Source: Zhengitettix transpicula (Eukaryota > Arthropoda > Insecta > Orthoptera > Tetrigidae). From it: a stretch of 64,000 nucleotides of DNA. Shown here one piece after another: positions 58,194-64,000 of this stretch. The stretch's first letter is position 1. Each line of letters starts with the position of its first letter. The stretch spans positions 223,578,246-223,642,245 of the forward strand of contig CM073590.1 in assembly GCA_037074705.1 (NCBI GenBank). The letters run 5' to 3'. Both the position numbers and the translations under genes were made by a program. The notes under the pieces were generated by a model, which saw only the letters and a list, made by a program, of their open reading frames with translations, was not told the DNA's origin and did not search any database.

Positions 58194-58597
58194 ATCATCA
58201 TCATCATTGACATTACAGTCCGGTGTGGGCCTTAGCCTTCTTCAGAAGTTCCTGCCATTCCTTCCTATTCATGGCTATGGTCCGCCAATTCTTCATTTTC
58301 AACATCCTGATATTCTGGATCACTCCATCTTCCCACCTTAGTTTAGGTCGTCCAACTTTTCTTGATCCTTCTGGTCTTAAACACTTTTTTAACAACTCTA
58401 TTACTTTCCATTCTAATGAGGTGCCCTGCCCAGAGCAATCTGTTAATCTTTATATATTTAACAACATCTGGTTCATTAAATAATTCATACACTTCATAAT
58501 TGTATCTTTTCCTCCAGAGATCCTTTTCCTTTCCCTTCACCGCTCCAAATATGCTTCTCAGGATTCTCCTTTCAAAGATGCCTGCTTTAACACCCAA
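58194..58597 (-). pseudogene. RTE-like LINE 3' end, frameshifted
   Basis: Minus-strand reading gives GIFERRILRSIFGAV (from about 58,580), ELFNEPDVVKYIKINRL, LWAGHLIRMESN, then after a frameshift around 58,375-58,395 GRPKLRWEDGVIQNIRML, NRKEWQELLKKAKAHTGL and a stop at 58,213. These motifs (FERxIxRxI, RLxWxGHxxRM, GRPxxRWxD, WxxLxxxAxxHxGL) are the conserved C-terminus of a widespread insect LINE. The 3' end is a TGA/ATC trinucleotide run (58,194-58,208), typical of RTE-type elements. The frameshift and the missing upstream part make it dead. Confidence 0.85.
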
Positions 58598-61500
58598 GTT
58601 TCGGATGAATATGTTAATACACGTGTCACAAGTACTTTGTACAACATTATTTTAGTCTTCTTTGAGATTATCTGCAAATATATAATTGATATCATTATCA
58701 AGTATCAGCTGCAGCGTGTTCATAAAATTTATGACGACAAAATGCGCCTCAGTATTTGAGCAAAATCGAACTTCATCCTCTATTTTAATAGCTATGCACG
58801 CCAGACTATCGTTAAAAACGTTATCAGCATCGATTTGGTGCCCGATAAAGTAGTTACATTATCGCAAAGATTTAAATGATATGCATTCCACCCTAAATAA
58901 CTTGCAATTCGCATGTTATCGACTACGTACTATTGCGTTTCGTCAGAACTGTACTGTCTGTAAGTACTAAAACCTGAATGATTGAAATATTGAAATAGAG
59001 CAAAACAAAATTTATCAAAGACATAATATAAAAATTATAATAAATAATAACGCAACTTATTCGGCTAGGCGTCAATTGTTGAAAATAGCTGTATTAGATG
59101 ATAGATAATTTACGTCTAGGCGTATAATCGACGTATTTATTTACTATTATGTCATTTCTAAATTTTGCTTTGCTTAAATTAGGCTTTCAACCCATTCACG
59201 TTTAAAAACTTGGTTGAAACTTTCCAACAAATTACTTCTTGTAGTTACTGCATTAGGTACTGTCCGTAATCACGGCTCCAATATATCAATGCATATTGGA
59301 TCATCATTCGGAAATATATAATTTCATACACTACGTCACGAAGGTGCCATGAGCCGAAAACCGTAACCACATAGGCGGATAAGCGCTTTTCATATCAATT
59401 TCATGTGCAGAATAGTTAACATTCTACTACGAATAATTCAGAGAAGACTGAATTTTACTTCAAGGAAAACTTTTATCGGTTTCTGTATATTATATTTTGA
59501 AATTTAATTTGTAGTATCCACAATATTTACAGCAAAAAATTCATTCACGCAGGTTATTGAAAAAATTCAGAAACTTATTTAGTACAGTATACTGTTTTGC
59601 AGAGAATCTTGGTGAAGCACAATTGTAAAGTAAGCAAGGAGAATAATCACGATTAGCTCGGACCAGCCGTGGTGCAATGCGTTTACTTGACAAGCATATG
59701 GCTACTGTAAACGTTTCATTAATAGCAGAGTTGCTCCGACGTCATACATCGTGTAAACTGTACCAGACACGAGCTTGAAGGAGGTGTTGGTCAATCGCCA
59801 GGAGATTCCGTCAAGCCGTCAGTCTAGACGAACTGCCGACCCATCCCAATTGAATAAACTGTTTTGTCTCCAGAGTATCTTTTGCGTCCGGTCTCCGCAT
59901 TGCTGAACCTGGCCAACTTCCAACGCTGTTCATGTCTGGTATTCTTGATTTCGCAATACCTGCAACGCTAGTTTATAAAAAGATTTACTTATATTGCGGA
60001 CTAATGTCAAAAAGACGTAACGTACACTTGCTCTCACAAAATACTTCTGCTTGAATAAGTCAAAGTATTATAGTGAAAACTAAATTACAGAACGATTAGC
60101 TTCAGAAGCACGTCATCAGAAACTTCGATGGACAACGTCGCGATGCCACGATTATGTACAAATGCATTCCGTATAACTCGCCATAGGACGTCACAGAGAA
60201 CCTTCGTCTTATATCACATACTTCTTTAAAACATGATTGAGATGAGAAACGATACTGCATACGTTCCTATTGCGAAATGCTGGTCTCCGCTCAGCTCATT
60301 CGATACAAATCGGTGTACCAGCGGATAACAAAAATAATTCTGCAAATGTTTGCGCACAATTTGGAATTACTTAGATGGCAATGCCCATAAAACTTTTCAG
60401 GTACAGTGCGGGAAAGAAATACAAAATTTGGGGGGGGGGGGAAACTTTTCATAGACAAAGGAAAACTCAAAATTCGTAATGTGACAATGTAAACGAGGTA
60501 TGGCTTTTAACAAAATTAAGTTTTTATTTTTATAGAGAACCCTAAAACGTATTAATGAGTAATGCAAGAATTTGCCTGCCTCTTCTATTTGTAACTTTGT
60601 TTACAGTTTCTCTTACCAACTTCCATTATTAATGACTTAGCTTGTCATAATTCATCAGTCAGACTAACATGTCGTTGTACCTTGTCTTCGTGAAGAGAAT
60701 AGAGGTTAGGAATGGAACAATAAATCTAATTATTTTTGTCATTGTACCGAACTTATGTAACAAATCGAAAATGTACTTGAATGACAGTCCGATTGGATTC
60801 AATAACTTTAACAGACCATAGTTTCGTCAACAAAGAAAGTAATATACAAAGGATTAAGAGAGATTTATTGCAGGTTTTTTATTGTCTAAGAAATAAACTA
60901 GAAACTTAAGAGATTATACCGACTGAGCCAAATGCCAGGGAAGAAGAAAGACGTCGAGAAGACGCATTTTGTGTCGCTAGGACTACGCATGTAGGATTGT
61001 TTCACCTCTTAAAACTTAGTTTTGGCTCTTTCCTGTAAATTTGAAAAACATCCCCACCCTCACCCCTATTTAAAAAATCAGAAATAAAATAATTACATAT
61101 AGAAATTCTTTGATACATCGCTCGTCCAAATGAATAGGCAGTCAACTACGTAGACCTATCCTATTATCCAGAATGCAGACTAGTAGCAAGATCAGGGAAA
61201 AATCTATCACGGTCCTTAAAGAGGTATACAAAATACAATTTAAAAACTTCAATTATCTTCTATTATACGTTCGAAAGTTATGCCTGCTTGATCATTTTTA
61301 ATAATCGGCCTTTATTTCTGCAAGCTTTTCAAGTCTTAAGAAAGCAGTAGTTTACATATGTAAACGAAGGGGAATCTGAAAATATATATTTAAAGATGTG
61401 GAATTGAATTTCACACAATTAAATTTGAATTATTATAGACCATTCAAGAAACATAACGCAAATACTTCGAACGACATACTATAAACAGAGTTAAGAATAA

Positions 61501-64000
61501 AATGACAAAGAATAAAAATTGGAAGAATATAATAAACTTTATACCAATCGTAATTATATAATAATAAAACTAAGGGAAATAGGTTAAATGTTGCTAAACC
61601 AAAATTGGGAACAAAAATTGTGAATGTAGTTCAAGACTTCAGCTCCAAGAGGATTTATATTTCGATTATGACAGTGGACTTTCTAGTGTTTCTTCGATCA
61701 TCATAATTCTACAGGTTGATAAAGTAGTATCTATAATTCCAACCCCTGAATGGCCGTTACCAGACACGTGAAAGTAGCACATTCAATCACTATGCTACGG
61801 AACAATGAATATAACACGAATTCCAGTTTGTACCCAAATAAATACTCGTTTCTGTAAAGACTGGTAACAAAAATGGTTTCAAATAAAAAATGATAATGTT
61901 CCACTACGAACTTATATCCTCTTTCCTGCTACCACTAAATATTCTCTACAAAGGAAGACCTACTTCAAATTAATATTTCTCAAGTAAGCACAGCATGAGA
62001 ACCCATAACTGGGTGGTGAAATGATTATTTAATATTGCAGGCACACGCATTTTCGGTATGTAATTCAATAAAAATTTAAATTTTGGATATTATAATGTGT
62101 TATGTTTACGGTCACAGGATTGAAATACTAATATTGCTTTATCTGAACTGCATTCACGTATAGGGATACTAATCTAGTGATTTAATTTTCAAAATTTTCT
62201 ACTCACCTTACAACATATTAAAATCAGAAACAAAGTACACCTTAAAATCGTATAATAATTTCGCCAATATCCTTCAGTTCTCATACTAATCATGTTAAAA
62301 AACGCTTAACACAATATCACACGCCAAAAAAATAGATGCAGTACATTCGAAAGCACTATAATAAAAAGGGCTGTCACACTTTCCAAGTATACACAAATGT
62401 AAAATCAAACAGGAAGACGAGATACAACAGAATCATTACTATTGAGGATTCACTAATTTATGTCAAAAGAAACCGTCTTTGTATTGCACGTCATGATCCA
62501 ATAAAACAAAAATAAACATAAAGTTAAAATGTTCAACACAAACTACAACATCCTCCACGAACCTCTCGGAAGCAACTGAAATAAAAACATACTTTTCAAA
62601 GATGGTAAACGGCGAAGACAAAGCTATGTCTAAGAACTTCAACGACCTCAAAGGCAGAGTTTATATATGTCTTTAAATTGATTCGATTGGAGTAGTTTTA
62701 TTAGTTTTGAGTCAACAAAATAAAAATTAAGTCACAAAACAAATTTCGATGAAAGGAAGAGCTAGAAGCGCAAATACCTATTAAAACAAACTGTTCAGAG
62801 GCTTTTAATGAAACAGATAATGCAGTTTATTCACATGTTTAATGAAGATGTCTCTACACTGAACTGTTACGTTAATTCTATGACCAATATGTAATATTAC
62901 TATAAAGCTAGTAGACGAAAAAAATTACTTAAATTCGTAATGAAATAACATGAAGTATTCCCAAAAAATTTTATACTCCGTCTTCGCATTTAAATATATT
63001 TCTGTCTCTGAATGTATCGATACACCATTTTAAACAAATTGCAAATCATTTATCGAAAGAATTACTAGGCTCCTAATGAAACATATAAACAATAATTATT
63101 GGAATATGAATCTAAATTTATTGAGCTCTTCTGTAATCACTATTATAATTCTAAAATTAATCAGATAATGTAATATAGCTAAAAGTTCTATTCGGTTGCT
63201 AATTGTAACTAAAGTCAAATTCATTCTTTCTCTTAAATACATAATTTACCCCATATATAATAACCAGTAACATTTAAAATAAATTATGACAAGTCTGCTA
63301 TGAACTGTGGACAGTTCAGTTCAGGAGACATCATTTCCCCTGACAATTTTAGACATACACTACAAAGAAATAATTTTCCTGTGTTGCATAATACTTCATA
63401 ATCTGAGGTCTTCTAATATTACTTCACATTCGAAAGTAGATAGAAGTTTGAATAATCATTACAATAGTAATGAAAATAATAGTGCTTGTTGTTGTACTTA
63501 ATTTAATTTAGACAAAAAATATTGAATCCTGCAAACCAGAACTTTAACTTGAATAATTATAGTTAAAAATAAAGTTTTGACCTCCCCCACCTGCAAAAAA
63601 AACCTAATATAATCTGATCTTATTACAAATCATTTGGCAAGAGATGCAGTCACTAGTGCAAAATTAATACAGAGTACCTACTGTATCATCAAATATCACA
63701 ATTTGTTTTTAATAAATATTTATATCACAAATTAATATTTTTCAGGTATTTAATACATATACATACAGCTCAGATGACCTTTCTGATTATTCTTCCCTAA
63801 TGTGAATCATATAGTTTCTGTAAATATTTAAGACAAAAATTCCTCTCTTGAAAAAACTAGAACTCATATTAGAAAGCATGCTGTCAATAACTAAAACATA
63901 TTTCAATTATTTAAAAACCAATGTTTCTTAAATGTGTCACTTATAGCCCAGATAGTTTTTTTGTGGAATTTTTTTATTCATTTATGGGTTTCAGGAAGTA
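58598..64000. other. Long non-coding stretch, no recognisable gene
   Basis: I found only short frames (the longest is 64 codons), a G-run at 60,430-60,440 and AT-rich sequence. A GC-richer block at 59,640-60,300 gives no conserved translation. No repeat family from the rest of the window appears here. Confidence 0.45.

Noticed and set aside
59640..60300. Decayed mariner-type transposon
   Set aside because: The block is GC-richer and vaguely transposon-like, but I could not find transposase motifs or terminal inverted repeats.

Overview
This is an AT-rich (roughly two-thirds A+T by eye), intergenic or intronic stretch of a large eukaryotic genome, most likely an insect. I base that on long non-coding spacers, many TA microsatellites, decayed jockey-like and RTE-like LINE fragments, a tRNA-derived SINE with a canonical B box, a solo LTR and abundant foldback elements. 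The repeat style recalls a cockroach or another polyneopteran, but that is an impression and not a demonstration. I find no host protein-coding gene or exon that I can defend, no rRNA, tRNA or CRISPR, and nothing bacterial.

Nearly every open reading frame above background lies inside a repeat. The main families are as follows. (A) A GC-rich element of about 520-570 bp, with at least eleven full or partial copies between 1 and 57 kb. It has a hairpin 5' head and either a poly(A) or a CTACACCTT-type 3' end. Three copies (15.1, 19.3 and 20.0 kb) are bounded by target-site duplications of 9, 9 and 13 bp, so it behaves as a SINE-like retroposon. Reading frames across it differ from copy to copy. 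(B) A palindromic foldback element of about 290-320 bp, in six full-length or nearly full-length copies (7.9, 12.9, 38.6, 45.1, 47.5 and 52.6 kb). There is also a half-copy at 40.7 kb with a 13-bp duplication, and a much larger inverted repeat at 22.5-23.4 kb that contains family B sequence. (C) A separate foldback element at 32.1 kb.

Retrotransposon remnants: jockey-like LINE tails (3.3, 23.0, 46.6, 49.7 and 54.9 kb), an RTE-like 3' end with an (ATC)n tail (58.2 kb), a related decayed LINE (30.0 kb), and one LINE fragment with an intact 278-codon frame (25.1-25.9 kb, minus strand) carrying the reverse-transcriptase thumb and a Cys-rich terminus. A 1306-bp solo LTR (39,227-40,532; TGTAAT...ATTACA, internal TATA box and AATAAA) sits inside a TA microsatellite. 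A diverged relative lies at 28.2-29.1 kb.

Other structure: a 3 x 38-bp tandem repeat whose unit contains a palindrome (18.2 kb), a hairpin with a perfect 27-bp stem (57.9 kb) and a second hairpin with 25/27 paired bases (14.0 kb). The rest, notably 8.2-12.9, 20.4-22.5, 34-37.5, 49.8-52.6 and 58.6-64 kb, shows only short unsupported frames. The most interesting content is the pair of non-coding, structured retroposon families A and B, which I do not recognise by name.
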